64,000 bases of DNA from Blumeriella jaapii (lineage: Eukaryota > Ascomycota > Leotiomycetes > Helotiales > Drepanopezizaceae): NCBI GenBank assembly GCA_009599575.1, contig VWND01000004.1, positions 1 through 64,000 on the forward strand, written 5' to 3'. Below, piece after piece: positions 48,288 through 60,700 of the stretch. The notes below the pieces were generated by a model, which was given only the letters and a program-made list of their open reading frames with translations, was not told the origin of the DNA and searched no databases. The number at the start of each line of letters is the position of its first letter. Position 1 is the first letter of the stretch. Both the position numbers and the translations under genes were made by a program.

Positions 48288-49705
48288 TATTAAAAATTAA
48301 TATTACGTATATAAATCAGATAATTCGCCAAAACCTTTTGTTTTTTATTAATCCTCGAATAATACTTTCTGCGGATAGGCCGTAGAAGCTGGATAATATT
48401 ATAAAAGCTGAAAATAATATTTAAATAAAACATTTTATAAAAATAGTTACTTAAAAACCAATTATTAAAATTATATTAAAAAAAATTAAAAAAAAGTCGG
48501 AATAGTAGTAGTAGTAGTATTGATTAACGTCTAGCGGAATGCAGCCGAGAGGCTGCCCTCCTAGGACCTTCCAGGGGGTACGGAGACGTGCTAAGCTAAG
48601 GAATTAAATACAAAATACGACCCCGAAAGCAATTCGCGTTGATACAGCTAAAGCTGCTGTCGACTACGCTTTTCGCCGCTTTTTGCGATGGTTCGTTAAT
48701 AAAAAATATAGGCGTAAAACCCAAAGAAAAGCCTAAGAAATATGCATACGACACCGATCAAAATATAATTTGTCGGTTGCGTGGAAACGCATAATGGTAT
48801 GGCTAATAGGCCGAAAAAAGAAAAGAAAAGCAATATTTAAATATCCGAATTTAAAAACCAAAAGCTGAAAACAGGCTTGCGCTTACCAAAATAAAAAAGC
48901 ATTTGTTACATAAATATATATAATAATATTCGCTCCGCTGTAACGTCGCTTCGCGCGGCCGTACGCAGCTTATTTTGTTCGAGCTGTATTCGATCAAGGC
49001 AAGCAGTATACGTATGGCACAATTAGTTATATTTAAAAAATTATAATAATAACGCGTAAAAACGTTACAAAATCTTTTGGCTCGCGGAGCAGGTTTTTAA
49101 GAAATATCACGGCCTTTCGTTCGGTTCGAAGAAAAGCGTTTGGTCGAGTTTTCTTAGGCCAATTAAGAAAACGTCTGATCGCGCGGCGGCATAGCATTAA
49201 GTGCAGTAAGGTCTTAAGCTTTTTGCATTTGCAGCGCAATTCAGCGTCGGTATAGTTATATTTAACGTAATATTATTCGTAGTTTCCATAAATGATTTTG
49301 ATCGCCAGATAGTGGTGAAGCAGTCGTTTCGGCATATCGAGCTCCGGCAAAAGTTTGACTGCGTAAACCGGGTTTTACCGCTTATAGTTTCGTAAGAGTT
49401 TTCTGCTGGCTGTCTCCTATCAGAGGCTTCGGTGCGAATCTCGCACTTTCCTGAAATCGGAGCGTATTCCACTTACAGTCGGTTCGGACGAAAAAAAAAG
49501 TCGGAATAAAAGCTGGAAAAGCATATTAAATAAAATTCGCCTGGTTTTCTGGGAAATACTTTTTTCGAGGGCTCCACCCTTTCTTTTGTACTTATAGGCG
49601 CTTTCTACTAGAAATATAAAAAGTAAAAATCAGTCTGATTATCAATCCAACCTTATCTGAGCTTTATTGTCTGAACTAGTGTTTCCCTGCCTTTCAATCC
49701 TTACG
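48288..49705 (+). mobile_element. G1-b 3' LTR split by a LINE/SINE-like insertion
   Basis: Left piece 48,288-48,504 and right piece 49,492-49,705 together make one G1 LTR in the reverse of the G1-a direction, with the repeated target sequence counted once. It ends in CAATCCTTACG. The purine tract AAAAAAAAAAGTAA precedes it. The right piece is well preserved. Confidence 0.88.
48505..49491 (-). mobile_element. LINE/SINE-like insertion with (CTA)n tail
   Basis: About 987 bp of normal composition inside the G1-b LTR. Both sides carry an AAAAAAAAGTCGGAATA copy (48,488-48,504 and 49,492-49,508), a 17-bp target duplication. On the minus strand the element ends with a perfect hairpin, GCAGCCTCTCGGCTGC, then AATCAATA(CTA)5, as in LINE 3' ends. 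Minus-strand frames 49,472-49,197 and 49,239-49,033 overlap and may be one frame-shifted ORF, but no known domain is visible. It could be a 5'-truncated LINE or a large SINE. Confidence 0.75.
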
Positions 49706-50360
49706 CTGATATTATTTATATTACGACGAAAGCAATTATAGCATTTTCGGTAGTTTCGACTGCAAACGATTATTTCCGAATCATTTCGTAAAATAATCTT
49801 TACAGGCTTCGAAGCTTTTTCGGAAACATTCGTCGATAAACAGCCGTAATTCGATTTATTAATTTTACGCGAAGCTAAAGCGTTAATCGGTTTTAATTAC
49901 GACGAACTAATCGATTACTTTTACGATTTTAATATAAAACTTTTCAGTGCCTTTTGTAAAACGTAAAACCACGTTTAAAAACTGAAATTTATTATTTACG
50001 AAAAAAATTCGTAAAAAGCTTTTGTCGCCGCGACGTTTAATAATATTATCGACGAAAAAACTATCAGAACGTTCGTAAATTAAAACGATACTTCGACTGA
50101 CGCTTTATTAAGCCACTTTTCAAAAATGCAAAATAAATAAAATAATTTATACGATAAGCGAAACGCTATTTTTTTATAAAAGCCGACAGCAAAAAAGCCA
50201 AAAACAAATTAAAAAAAACTGAAAAAGTTTGAGATTAAAAAGTTCGGTTTTGATTAACTGGTTTTTAAACCATATGGAATAAATTAAATTGCATTTATTA
50301 AAAGTTATATTTTCTTTTAATCGTAATCAAAAACGACTACGTATATTATTTAGAATAAAA
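49706..50360 (+). pseudogene. Unidentified decayed coding remnant
   Basis: Ordinary retroelement-like composition with a readable + frame near 49,840-50,100 (FDLLILREAKALIGFNYDEL, IIDEKTIRTFVN) broken by TAA codons at likely Gln positions. It runs up to LTR-C at 50,361, so it may be an internal piece of the element that owns LTR-C. I recognise no domain. Confidence 0.35.
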
Positions 50361-50626
50361 TATAAAACGGTAATACTTTGTATTAATAAAATTTAATAGT
50401 TTTAGCTATAATCGAAGCATAAACCCCTTCGAAACCCTTTGCTAATAACCACCTTTAACAGGTATAAAAGCAAAGCACCTTTTTAAATAATATTATAAGC
50501 ACGCAGTTCAATTTATACCTTTACTTATTTTTTTTTTCCTTTTTTTAATCTTTTCTAGGGATTCCCTAAACTATCCTACCCACCGACATATGGCCGTATC
50601 AGTCTGGTTTTCCTACCTACTTTTAC
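50361..50626 (+). mobile_element. LTR-C fragment, plus sense
   Basis: Starts TATAAAACGGTAATACTTTG; includes GGTATAAAAGCAAAGCACC, CTAGGGATTCCCTAAAC and CATATGGCCGTATCAG. It is an inverted partner of 46,185-46,439. It is cut at its 3' side by G2 LTR sequence. Confidence 0.7.
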
Positions 50627-50712
50627 AATATATGAATAATTTTCACAGTTAATTAAAACCTTATTAAAAGACCAGAAAGCTTGCAACTACACGTAGTTGC
50701 TGGGGTAACACG
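50627..50712 (-). mobile_element. G2 LTR fragment, minus sense
   Basis: Part of a G2 LTR (from the TATA region to GGGGTAACACG) in reverse orientation, joined head-on to the complete LTR at 50,713. Another head-to-head LTR junction in this window. Confidence 0.75.
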
Positions 50713-50978
50713 TGTGACGACTCATTCTTTTGCCTCTCGTGTCACCTCAGCAACTACGTGTAGCTGCAAGCTCCCTGGTCTTCTGGTGGGTCTTTTTATT
50801 AATTATAGAAATTATTTATGTATATAAGGCTTTTTTTTTTTAGCAATTTTTGCTTTTTGCAATTGTTGATTTTGAATGAATATTTTTATTATAAAACTAA
50901 AGGCTCGTTTTTTATATTATATAAACTCGGCGATCAATTAATTAATTTTTCAGTTTTTCGATTAATTAAATCGTTATA
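50713..50978 (+). mobile_element. G2-e 5' LTR
   Basis: 266 bp. The first 100 bases are nearly unmutated (GTCACCTCAGCAACTACGTG, CTCCCTGGTCTTCTGGTGGG); the rest is heavily mutated, a mosaic also seen at 53,949. Confidence 0.88.
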
Positions 50979-53107
50979 TTATTAATAATTTTTTTTTTAC
51001 GTTAGCGACGGCGTAAATTATTTTTTTTTTCGAATTTTTTACGAATTATACTAAAATAATCGACCGGTCGTAAAAAAGCTTATTTTCGCATTTCGCGAAA
51101 GATAGCTTTTATTTAACGATTTTTTTTAGCAAAGTTTTTCAGCTTTTGCTATTATATTTTAACCTTTTTTTTAATTAGCGAAAAAACAGCTTTTCCCAGA
51201 AGCTTTTTTTTTTAAAAAACAGTTTTTTTTTCGAAAAAAAAAAAACAAAAGAAAAGGTAAAGCGCTAACTATTTCGCCTGCCATTTTTTTTTTGCAGCTT
51301 AGCGTTAAAAGCGTTCAGTTGAAACTTTTGTAAAATTAATTAAAAAAAGCGCAAAAGCGTAAACGATAACTTTTAAAAATTATACGATTGCGACAGATTT
51401 TTTAATTAAAGCGTTTGGTAGAATTTATCGAACGTGCTTTTGCTAATCGCGAATCTGCTGCTTTTTTTTTTCGCAACGTTTTATTTTAATTAACAAACGC
51501 TGCAAATTAATTTTTACGTTTTTCGCGAATTTTTTTTGGATTTTTTTTTAACGGCCAAGATTTTAGCGCGCTTTTTAAATATTATAGTTTTTATTTATTT
51601 GCTGATTTTCGATTAGGTCGTATAAAGCGCGTTTCGAATTTTGAGTTTAAATTAAATAATAGTGAAAATTACAAAGCATATTATTAAAAAATTAAAGTTT
51701 TCGATAATTTCGAATTTTATTACGATTATTTCGCTAGCGATCGATTTCGCAAAAATTATATATTCGATCAGACCGAAAATATAGCAAAAAAGTTTTTTAC
51801 TTCGCGTATTTTAAACCGTTCCGATTTTATATTTTCCGAAGAATTAATAAAAAAGGTCGCCGATTTTTTGGCCGATTTTTCCGACGTTTAAAGGGTCGAA
51901 AACGAGTTTAAAATATTTGTAATAAATACGTACGACGACTTTTAACGCTTTTATTTGCGATTTTTTATTTTCGCAGCGAACGTTTAAATACGAATTAATA
52001 AATAGCTTCGGAACGCTTTCCGCGATAAAATATTAAAGCGTTTACGAGAAAAGCTGCATTTAAAATAAGCGCGTATAACGATTTTTAAAAATTGATTTAC
52101 CGCCGTCCGTTAAAAAAAACAAAATTAATTAGCTGAACGAATTTTATACGCGAATCGCTTTTTAATTGGGTTTATTATTTATTAAAATGATAGGTTTTTA
52201 ATTAAAACGTATTACGAATCAAATCGTACGTACGAAAATCGTTTAAATGTTTTATAAGCTTTTTTTTAGTTTTTTGTTTTTCTTTTTTTTTACGCTAAAA
52301 CGCTTTTTTTAGCGTTTTTTTTTTCGATCGGATTAACGACAACGCTCGTTTTTTATTTTATATCAAAAAGTTTAAAAAGATTTATTTGCGCAATTTTTAA
52401 CGAATCGATTTTCGGTTTTACTTAAAAGCTTTTTCAGGCTAATAAATGTAAACGAAATCGAACCGGCCGAAAATTCGCTTTTTAATAATAATAATAAAAA
52501 CGAAAATTTTTTGTTAAACGATTTTCAAAACGCATACGAAAAAATCGAAAGCTTTTCCGCTAATCGAAAAAACGCTTAGGCTTAAGCAAAGCTTTTTTTT
52601 TAAGCGTATTGCGCGATATGCGTTATTTTAACGTTCGAAAACTTTTTAATAACGATTTATTAATAATTTCCGTTATATTTATTAAAAATGGCTTTTTGTA
52701 TAAAATAAAAACGCTCGCCGATTTTAAAGCGAACAGTTATGCGTTAATCGATTCGGCGCTAATTAAGTTTTTTTTTTTTTTTTAAAAAACTTTTGATTTA
52801 ATTTTTTCCGGCTTTTTTTTTTATAAAAAAGTATAATAGAACTCGTAGCTATTTAATTATATATTTTACGCTTTTTAATTTTATTATTAATAATCGAATA
52901 CAATCGTTTATTTTTTTTTTAATTATTAATTTCGGAAATTATAATATGATTTTAAAAAGAGTTTGGTTGGCCGAATATTAAGTTTTACTAAATTGTAATA
53001 AACGCAAGTTTTATTAGCCGAAGTTTTATTTTTTTTACAGCTTTTTACGCTCGTTGTATTAAAGTTTTTTATTTGCATTTCCGAAAGATTTAATTTCGTT
53101 ATTAAAA
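50713..53107 (+). mobile_element. G2-e 5' half: LTR, gag, protease
   Basis: Normal-orientation G2 5' part. LTR 50,713-50,978 (TGTGACGACTCATTC to AAATCGTTATA), then leader, gag and protease matching 30,367-32,500. The uninterrupted TTTAATTATTAATTTCGG at about 52,918 shows the ancestral state of the inversion breakpoint. It ends at 53,107 against unrelated DNA beginning TGTGAAAGG. Confidence 0.85.
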
Positions 53108-53948
53108 TGTGAAAGGATAAGACGTCAGTTCGTTGGTCACGAGGTCCGAAGATCACGTTGTTGTCACGTGATATCGGAGCCCGCACATATTGTATTTTAG
53201 ATTTCGCAACACTTTTAATTTAAAACCTCGTAATCAATGTAATTTATTTACGAATCTTCTGCTCGTTCGTATTCTTTAATATATTAACTACCAAACCTTT
53301 TTAACACTTTTATTTCAGCTCTCGAGCTGAAAAGGCCTGCCAACTTTATTCTGCTTTTGCGCATACAAAAAATTAACAAATCTTATCGCGACAACAATTT
53401 TCACGACCTTTTAAAAATAATTCTTACGATACGGAATTACGAAACGATAACTTTTTCTAATACAAAACCTATATTTAAAAAACCCCGTTCTGCTTTTGCC
53501 TACACTCCGGAATAAAATACACTTTACGCTTTTTTTTTAACGAGCTATATCGGACCATTTTAAATTGTCGAAACCCTTTAATTACTTTATTTTAGGACAC
53601 CTTAAATACCCCGACTAAATCGTCGCCGTTTTAATCGCTAATACGAAAACCTGTTTTCGCGAAATCTTCGATATTTTTATTTACGCGGTAAAACAGAACG
53701 ATATAATAGTATCGCTTAAAGCCAAATTGGATAGTTTAACTAATAAAAACTGAATGTTTTAAACGGTATAATACTGGGAAAAAAAGGTATTTTAAAAAAA
53801 AAATAATTCAAAACCACGAAGCCGAACTCGCCAACCTTCGAAAACAAGCTTTTGTCAGCCAAAATATTATACCGAACACCTTAAACACAAAGAAAAAAAC
53901 GCTTGTTTTCCCCCCGACCCCGATAAGTTTATAGATTCGGGCGGCACC
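53108..53948 (+). pseudogene. Gag N-terminal fragment of another gypsy-like element
   Basis: Less mutated than its neighbours. The first 200 bases (TGTGAAAGGATAAGACGTC..., with ATCACG/CGTGAT pairing) look like an LTR or leader. Near 53,815 the frame reads NHEAELANLRKQAFVSQ, a coiled-coil-like stretch. In a frame shifted across a run of six C it then gives PPDPDKFIDSGGT, typical of the start of Ty3-type Gag. The frame is cut by the G2-f LTR at 53,949. Confidence 0.55.
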
Positions 53949-54218
53949 TGTGACGATCTAATCAGTCGGAAGGCTGGGAGATCAGTCAACTGGTCGCCGT
54001 ATTCATATAATATAAAAAAACGAGCCTTTGGTTCTGTAACAAAAATATTCACTTAAAATCAACAATTACAAAAAGCAGAAGTTGTTAAAAAAAAAAAGCT
54101 TTATATATATAAATAATTTTTATAATTAATAAAAAAATCTATCAAAAAACCAAAAAGCTTGCAGCTATACGTAGTTGCTGGAATAATTTACGAGATAGCA
54201 AAAAAATAAATCGTTATA
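53949..54218 (-). mobile_element. G2-f 3' LTR, half RIP-mutated
   Basis: 270 bp. The left 60 bases (TGTGACGATCTAATCAGTCG, GGAGATCAGTCAACTGGTCG) are near-pristine; from about 54,010 on the same LTR is heavily converted to TA-rich form. Confidence 0.88.
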
Positions 54219-57200
54219 CTACCTTCCCGTCCGAAAAAAGCGCGCCCTCGAACTTTTATTTATTGGTACGTCGCTATCCAAATAATCGTACGAATCCAAA
54301 CCTTCGGAATACGCTTTCAGCCAATCTACAAATTTTACAAAAGAACCGGAAAGCTTTTTATACGCCAAATAAAAGTCGCGCATTTTCAGAAAAGCGTATA
54401 TAAAGTCAAACGCGAAATACCACGTGAAATCTTTATTTAAGCTTATTTAAAAAGCTTTATACTAAAAGGTTTTTCGCTGCATTCGATAAGCGATTAATTT
54501 TTCGATTTCGTATTTAAACTTATTAATTATATTAATAAATTCAAAAGCTAAATTAACCTGATTTAAAAGCGCGTCGTCAGCTGTTTTACGTAATCGATTA
54601 GCGTGAAAAACTAAATATACGTTTATAATACTAAAAAAATCTAGCTTAAAAACGTTATCGAAAATTTTGGCTACAATTTTAAAAAGGCCGTTTGTAAAAT
54701 TATCGAATTTGCGAAAAAGCAGAAAAATCGGAAATAAACGTATATCGAGCCATACGTAATCGCTAACGTTAAAATCGATCGCGCGGCGAAATTTATTCGC
54801 ATTTCTTTTTATTTTATCGTAAGCTTATTAAAAATGCGATTTGGCGAAATTCCAAGCGTCGTAATAACGGCGAGCGTACGCACGAGCTTCGTTTACGTTT
54901 AGCTTATATAAAAAATTAAGAAAAAATAAATATCGAGCTTTCAATTCCAATTAATATAAAAAATATAACCGTATACAATTTCAAAAAATAAAAGGCCATT
55001 TAAATTCTTATAAAAAAAAACCATTTAAGCGAAATTCATTATTAAAAAAAATTCGCTTTAATCGTTTTAATAAAAATTTACGAAATCGAAAGCGTTTTTA
55101 CAAATATTAATTATAAATTTCGGTCTGACCGTCGGTTTTAAAATAAGCGGCTGTCGAAAGCTTTAATTGCGTACCGAGTATTTTATTTAATTCAAACCAG
55201 AAAATAAATTAATACTAAAAGCCACGATCGCTAATAATACTTTTTAAAAAGCTAAAATATTTATATATATAAAATATGTACAATTTAACAAAACTTCGAG
55301 CGTCGATATTTTTATAACAAAAAATCGAAATAGCCTGCTTAAAAAAACGATTTATTATTACAAACACGTTATCGTAACCGTGTTTGTTTTTGTTAAAATT
55401 GCAAAAGTTTATTATAACGTATTCCCAAAAATAATTAAAAACAAAAAAAAGCTGAAAAAAGCCGGGGCGTTTATTTTTTAAAACAGAATTCCTTCGATAA
55501 ACGTAGCAATTGCGATAATATTATTTTACAAAAGCTATTATACCTTGCTAATAATATTGGTCCGAAAGCAATTACGTAATTTTACGAGCGCTAAAATAAA
55601 CGGTGGAAATCTAATCGTATATTTTTCGTACGAAGGCCAAACGAAAATAATCGACGTCTAATATTATTAAACGACCGTAATATAGCAGCAAATCGCGTTT
55701 AAGCGTATACGAAATGTTATTATCGTCGTTTTCTTTCGTAGCGTTTCGTACAGCTTTCTTTCGAAGGGCTATCAGACTGCTAGCTATGCGATTAGCGTAG
55801 AAAAGCTGGTTAACGACACGAAATACGAAAAAAAAATCAGCTATTTCAACGATAAAAACAGCTGTTTCGAAAGCCGTAGAAAATCGCAGTTTTTTAATTA
55901 AAAAGCGGTGATCAATTTAATCGGCTCGAAAAAGTATTTGCAAACGCTAAATACGTTTAAAAAAGTTTTGACGATCGAGTTCGGTCGTACGACGTGTTAA
56001 TACGTTAGTCAAAAAATTATATTTATCTGGTTTGTACGTAATAAAAAAATTGTAATCGGCGAAAAGCTCGGCCCAGCGTGCTTATCGAACGTTTAAAAGT
56101 TTAAAGGTTATAAAGTATTTCAAAGCTTTATAATTAATAATAATTTTAATTTAATAAACTGAGCTAATTAATTTAGCACGAAAATTGCTTAGAAATTTCA
56201 TAATTGCGAGCATTTTTTTATCGTATACGACGTAGTTTAGTTTTGCGAAAATTATAATTTTGCTAAAATAAACGATTGAAAGCCAATCGTCGCCATAAAA
56301 TTATAAAAGCATAAAAATTATTACGCCGTCGAAAACGTTAATTTCTAATATATAAAAAAAGTCTTGCTTATAATATTATAAAACTGATGCAATAATAAAA
56401 GCTAATATAAAAAAATCGAAACTTTTCTGATATTTAAAAATGAAATTATAAAAAACGTTAATCTTAATTAAATAAATCAAAAGCTTTGCAATTATATCGT
56501 AGTTTCGAATAAAACATCGGTAAAAATTACAAAAACCAAAAAAACTTTATACACTTTTTACAATAATTGAAAGCTTTTAGTAAGCGACTACGAAGACTTT
56601 TTCTGGGTTTATTTCTAAGCTTTTAATCGAAATAATAAAACCTAAATAACGGATCCGAATAACGTTAAATTCAAACTTCCGAATATCGGCTTGTAATTCA
56701 GCGTTAGCGAGCTTTTAAAACATTTTGCGAACGTATATAACGTATTTTAAAAAGTCGGACGAATAAATAAAAATATTATTTAAATATATAATATAAAAAT
56801 CGTTTAAATAATCGAAAAAAACGTCGTTTATATAGCGTTGATAAATTGCGGATTTATTAATAAAACTAAAAAATAGCATTTTGCATTTATAAACACCGTA
56901 ACGCGTACGAAACGTCGTCAGTTTTTTATTAGCGAAGTCTATTCGAATTTTATAAAAAGCTTAACGAATATCGAACTTCGTAAAAATTCGTACTTTCGAA
57001 AAACGAGCAAAAGTCTTATCGATAAAAAAAAAAATAACGATTTTTACGAATTATATTATTAAAAACTCGATAATCGATACAAAAACGTAATAAACCGTCG
57101 GGTTTTTTAGCGAAAAGCATTAAAGCAGCGAAAAAAGCGATAAAAAATTCGATAAAGCTTTTGTTAAAATTATTTTGCAAATAAATCTTAATAATTTCGA

Positions 57201-57321
57201 GCTTTAGAATCGATATTTTATATAAAAAAATATATTTCAGCTTTTTTTTATTTATAATAAACTCGATTTTATAATCGTAAAGCCGGTAAAAAGCTAGCTC
57301 GTTATTAGCGGCCTTAGAAAA
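53949..57321 (-). mobile_element. G2-f, minus-strand G2 3' half
   Basis: 3' LTR at 53,949-54,218, then the purine tract (ACGGGAAGGTAG on the minus strand), the integrase C-terminal domain, integrase, RNase H and RT. RT is open within 57,016-57,588 (KKPDGLLRFCIDYR). It ends at 57,321 in the pre-RT region, where the G3 LTR begins; the gag-pro half is missing. Frames are damaged. Confidence 0.85.
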
Positions 57322-57613
57322 TGTCACAGCTAGCTTGAGGGTGATCAGAAGGGTGATATGGACCAAAAGGTACGCATGTAAATTGAAAAAAAGACACCGA
57401 GCTAAAATGCTCGGGGTCGCGAACTTTATATACAATGGGTTGCGCTTATGGGTCACGTAATTTAGCGCGAGGCCTAGTGGCCGAGGTGATCCGTGCCCAA
57501 ACCTTATTTTAATATTACCGGCAATCATACTATTGGCAACTATATTATTGGCAATTATACCATTGGCAACCATACTACTAGCAATCACTACTAGCCAGGG
57601 GAGGATCGTAATA
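57322..57613 (-). mobile_element. G3 3' LTR
   Basis: 292 bp, minus sense. Its ends are TGTCACAGCTAGC (left, + strand) and GGATCGTAATA (right). It holds AATTATACCATTGGCAACC-type short repeats and a CTTTATATACAATGGG TATA region (on the + strand as written). It resembles the TRIM LTR in its short AATTGCC repeats, GGTTTGGGCACGG, GCGTACCTTTTGG and the end GCTAGCTGTGACA. On the minus strand, GGAAAAAAGGAGTAA (purine tract) directly precedes it, which ties it to the G3 body. Confidence 0.8.
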
Positions 57614-58990
57614 TTACTCCTTTTTTCCGAAAAACTGCGTCCGCGCAGTTGCGATTATAAATCTATCGTTTTTTAACTTAATATAATTTTTCCTGCTTTC
57701 GTTATAAGCTTGCAATTATACGGGAAGCGCTCGTAAAAAGCTTTTGGCGGTAGAATGCGATCGGTGGAATGCTTAAAAAATATAAAAAGCCGTTATAGCG
57801 TTAAAACAAAAATATTATTCGAAATCTTTATCAGCGTTTTTTTAATTAACCTAGTATTACAATACTTTTTTATACAATTTCGAACTTATTATTTCTTCGA
57901 TTTTTTATTCCGTTTGTTTAAAAAATAATTGAATAAAAGCTGGTTCGGAGCGGCGTTGGCCAGATAAAAAATTGCTAATATGTTTTCGGAGCGAATATAA
58001 ATGAAAAATTAAATAAATTAATTAGTTTGCGGAAAGATCAAGCTTTTAATTTTTTTTTATTTTATCGACGATTTTGATTAGGTCGTATTATTTGTTTAAA
58101 AGCTTTCGGGAAAATCGGTCGAGCTTTTAATTTTTGATATTTATTAATATTTCGTCGTTTATTTTTTAATTTATTAATCGTTTGTGCAAATTGGCGAAGC
58201 GTTTTATTTTGACTTATTATTACGCAATAAACGATTGCGCGTATTTTATAACTTTTTTAGCTTGAAAAGCCAAATGCAAAACTTCGTCGCGGTTAAGCTT
58301 TTCGGTGGCCGAGCGAAAAAAACGGGAATTGTTTATATTTTAAAATATACGAGCCTCGTATTTATTTAAGATTTGAAAAGGAAAAACGTTGCCGAGAAAT
58401 TCGTACGGCAAAATCAATTGTACGATGTTTATCAAAAGTAAAAAGCGTTTTTAATTGTTAATAATAAAAACAAAAAAAGCGAAAGTGTTGCTTAATATAT
58501 TAGTTTATTATTTCGGTTTGCCTATCGATATTAAAATTATACGTAATAATTAATTTAATTTTAATTTTTAATATACGACAAAGTTTTTGCTAAAAAACCG
58601 AAACAAACTAAGTTTTTCGGTCCGAAATAATTAAATCCGGCATGCCGAAATAGCGCATTTAATAGACTAAAAACAAAGCTGTCAGTTTTTTCGCTGTAAT
58701 AGTTTTATAACAAAAAACTAACAAAAGCTTTTTAAACAGGCGATTTATTATTACGAAAGCGAAATCGTAATTATTTTCGTTTAATAAAAATTTCGTAAAA
58801 TTTATCGTTAAATATTAATAAGGCCTGTTGGATATAGGCAAAAGTTTTAAAAAGCCCGGGGTTTTATCGCGTTTAGCTTTTATTCGTATACAACGATAAT
58901 TCGAAACGTATTATTATATGTCTGCTTTTATAATTTTCTAATAATATTTGCGACCGACCAAAAGCTTTATTTTCCTTATTTTAGCATATG
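57614..58990 (-). pseudogene. G3 integrase and 3' end
   Basis: On the minus strand near 58,960-58,500 the frame reads KRDKTPGFLKLLPISNRPYQ, YDFAFVIINRLFKK, CYKTITAKKLTALF and DLIISDRKT, ordered as in the zinc-linker and DDE core of fungal Ty3/gypsy integrases. The C-terminal part (about 58,450-57,700) is too decayed to follow. Stops occur at likely Trp/Gln codons. Confidence 0.8.
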
Positions 58991-59299
58991 CTACGCAAAA
59001 CTGTTCGTAGATATATCGGATCAGAAAAATTCGCAATTCGGAAAATTCCAAAAGCATTATCAATCTGCTTTAAAAAAACAATTTATCCTGTCGCAATTAA
59101 TAATCAAAGCTGTAATTGCGGGCCTGCGCTCGCTACGCTTCGAAAAAAAAAAAGTTTTTATTAGCTTGCAACAAATCGTTTATAATTATATAATTATATA
59201 TATCGTATGCGATTACGGAAATTAGATCTGCGGGTTTTTTTATAAGCATTTTATTTTTTTCGCTTTCGCTGTTTTTTTCGAAAAAAATGCCGTCGTTAT

Positions 59300-60700
59300 C
59301 GTACTTATCGAAAGCTATTTTTATAAGCGCTAGCGTAATTATGCTTTTAGCAGTTATTTTTTTTAAAATCTAAGGATTTAATTTATCGTCGGAAAGCATT
59401 TGCTGCTTTCGAGCTGTTCGCTATCGGGCTTTTAATAAAAAAATAATTTTGGTTTTTGCGAAAAAAAATATTAACGAGCGTATTAATAATTTTCGACCGG
59501 TATATAATTATAAAATGAAAATCGGCGAAAAACTCGGCTTATCGGACTTATCGGGCCGAAAGATTTTTAATTATTATAAAGTATTTTAAAACGCGGTAAT
59601 CGGTGTATATATATACGTTTTTTTAAACGCTTAACAGCTTCGGTTTATAATTTTTAAAAAAACGAAAAATAACAAAAAGCTTTTTATTATAAATCGAATA
59701 ATTAAGCTCGGCGTCGATTATGATTTTGAAAAAAAAACCGACCGGATAATAAAAATCATTTTTTTATAATTGCGATAATACGCCAGCTATTATCTTATTA
59801 AAAAAGTCGGTTTCCAGGCGCGTTTGCTTATAAAAGTCGTAATAACATAAAATGGAAGCATTTAACAAAGCTTTGCGCAATGTTTCCTATGCGTTTTTTT
59901 GCTTTTTCTCGAATACGAAAAAAACGTTTTTGCTTATAAAAACAATAAAAGGGCGGCAAATACGATTATAGCCGGCTATAAAACGTTTATAAAAATTGCA
60001 AAAACTCAAAAAGCTTTATATATTTCGCATATTTGTTGCATATTGCTAATTTTTAATAATAGCGATCTTTTCCGGGTTTATTTTAATACTTTAAATACTA
60101 ATAACGAAACTTAGAAATTTGATTTTCGTAATATTAAATTCGCATTTTTTAATATTAACTTTTAAACCGTGTTTTTTTAAAATCGATAAAATTTTTTTAA
60201 CGTAAATCTTATATTTCAAATTATTCGCGAAATAAATAAAAATATCGTTAAAATACGCCGAACAGAAATTATTTAAATATTTTATAAAAATATTATTAAT
60301 AAAGCGTTGAAATATAACGGGCTTATTAATAAAACCGAACGAAAAGATTTTATATTTGTATATGCCGTATCGGATGCGGAAACTAATTAGTTTTTCAAAT
60401 TTTTCGAATATTCGGATTCGATTAAATATTTATTAAATATTAATTTTCGTAAACATTTTGGCTTTAATAATTCGCGCTAGCATTTCGTCGATTAAAAGCA
60501 AAAAATAAGGATTTTTTTTCGTAAAATCGTTGAGCTTGCGATAATCGATATATAAGCGCATAAAACCGTCTGATTTTTTAATAAATAAAATCGGGGCGGC
60601 GAAAAAGGTATTAAAAGATTTAATAAAACTTTTATGCAAATTATCGAAAATATAGCTTTTGATTTTTATAAATTGTTTATTCGTAAAGCGTTTGAGTGGT
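59300..60700 (-). pseudogene. G3 reverse transcriptase and RNase H
   Basis: RT starts at 60,639 (MHKSFIKSFNTFFAAPILFI, KKSDGFMRLYIDYRKLND, KAKMFTKINI). The catalytic box reads SAYFNDIFIYF near 60,250, with Asn at the first Asp position and Phe before it. RNase H should lie about 59,650-59,350 but is hard to read. Distinct from G1 and G2 in sequence. Confidence 0.8.

Noticed and set aside
49033..49472. Two minus-strand frames as a conserved host gene
   Set aside because: They lie wholly inside an insertion with a target duplication and 3' tail, so they belong to the mobile element; no domain found.
57016..57588. A 190-codon minus-strand gene starting with repeated Ile/Ala/Asn motifs
   Set aside because: It is a chance fusion of LTR short repeats (57,322-57,588) with the decayed G2-f RT frame; the RT part is annotated, the leader is not a protein domain.
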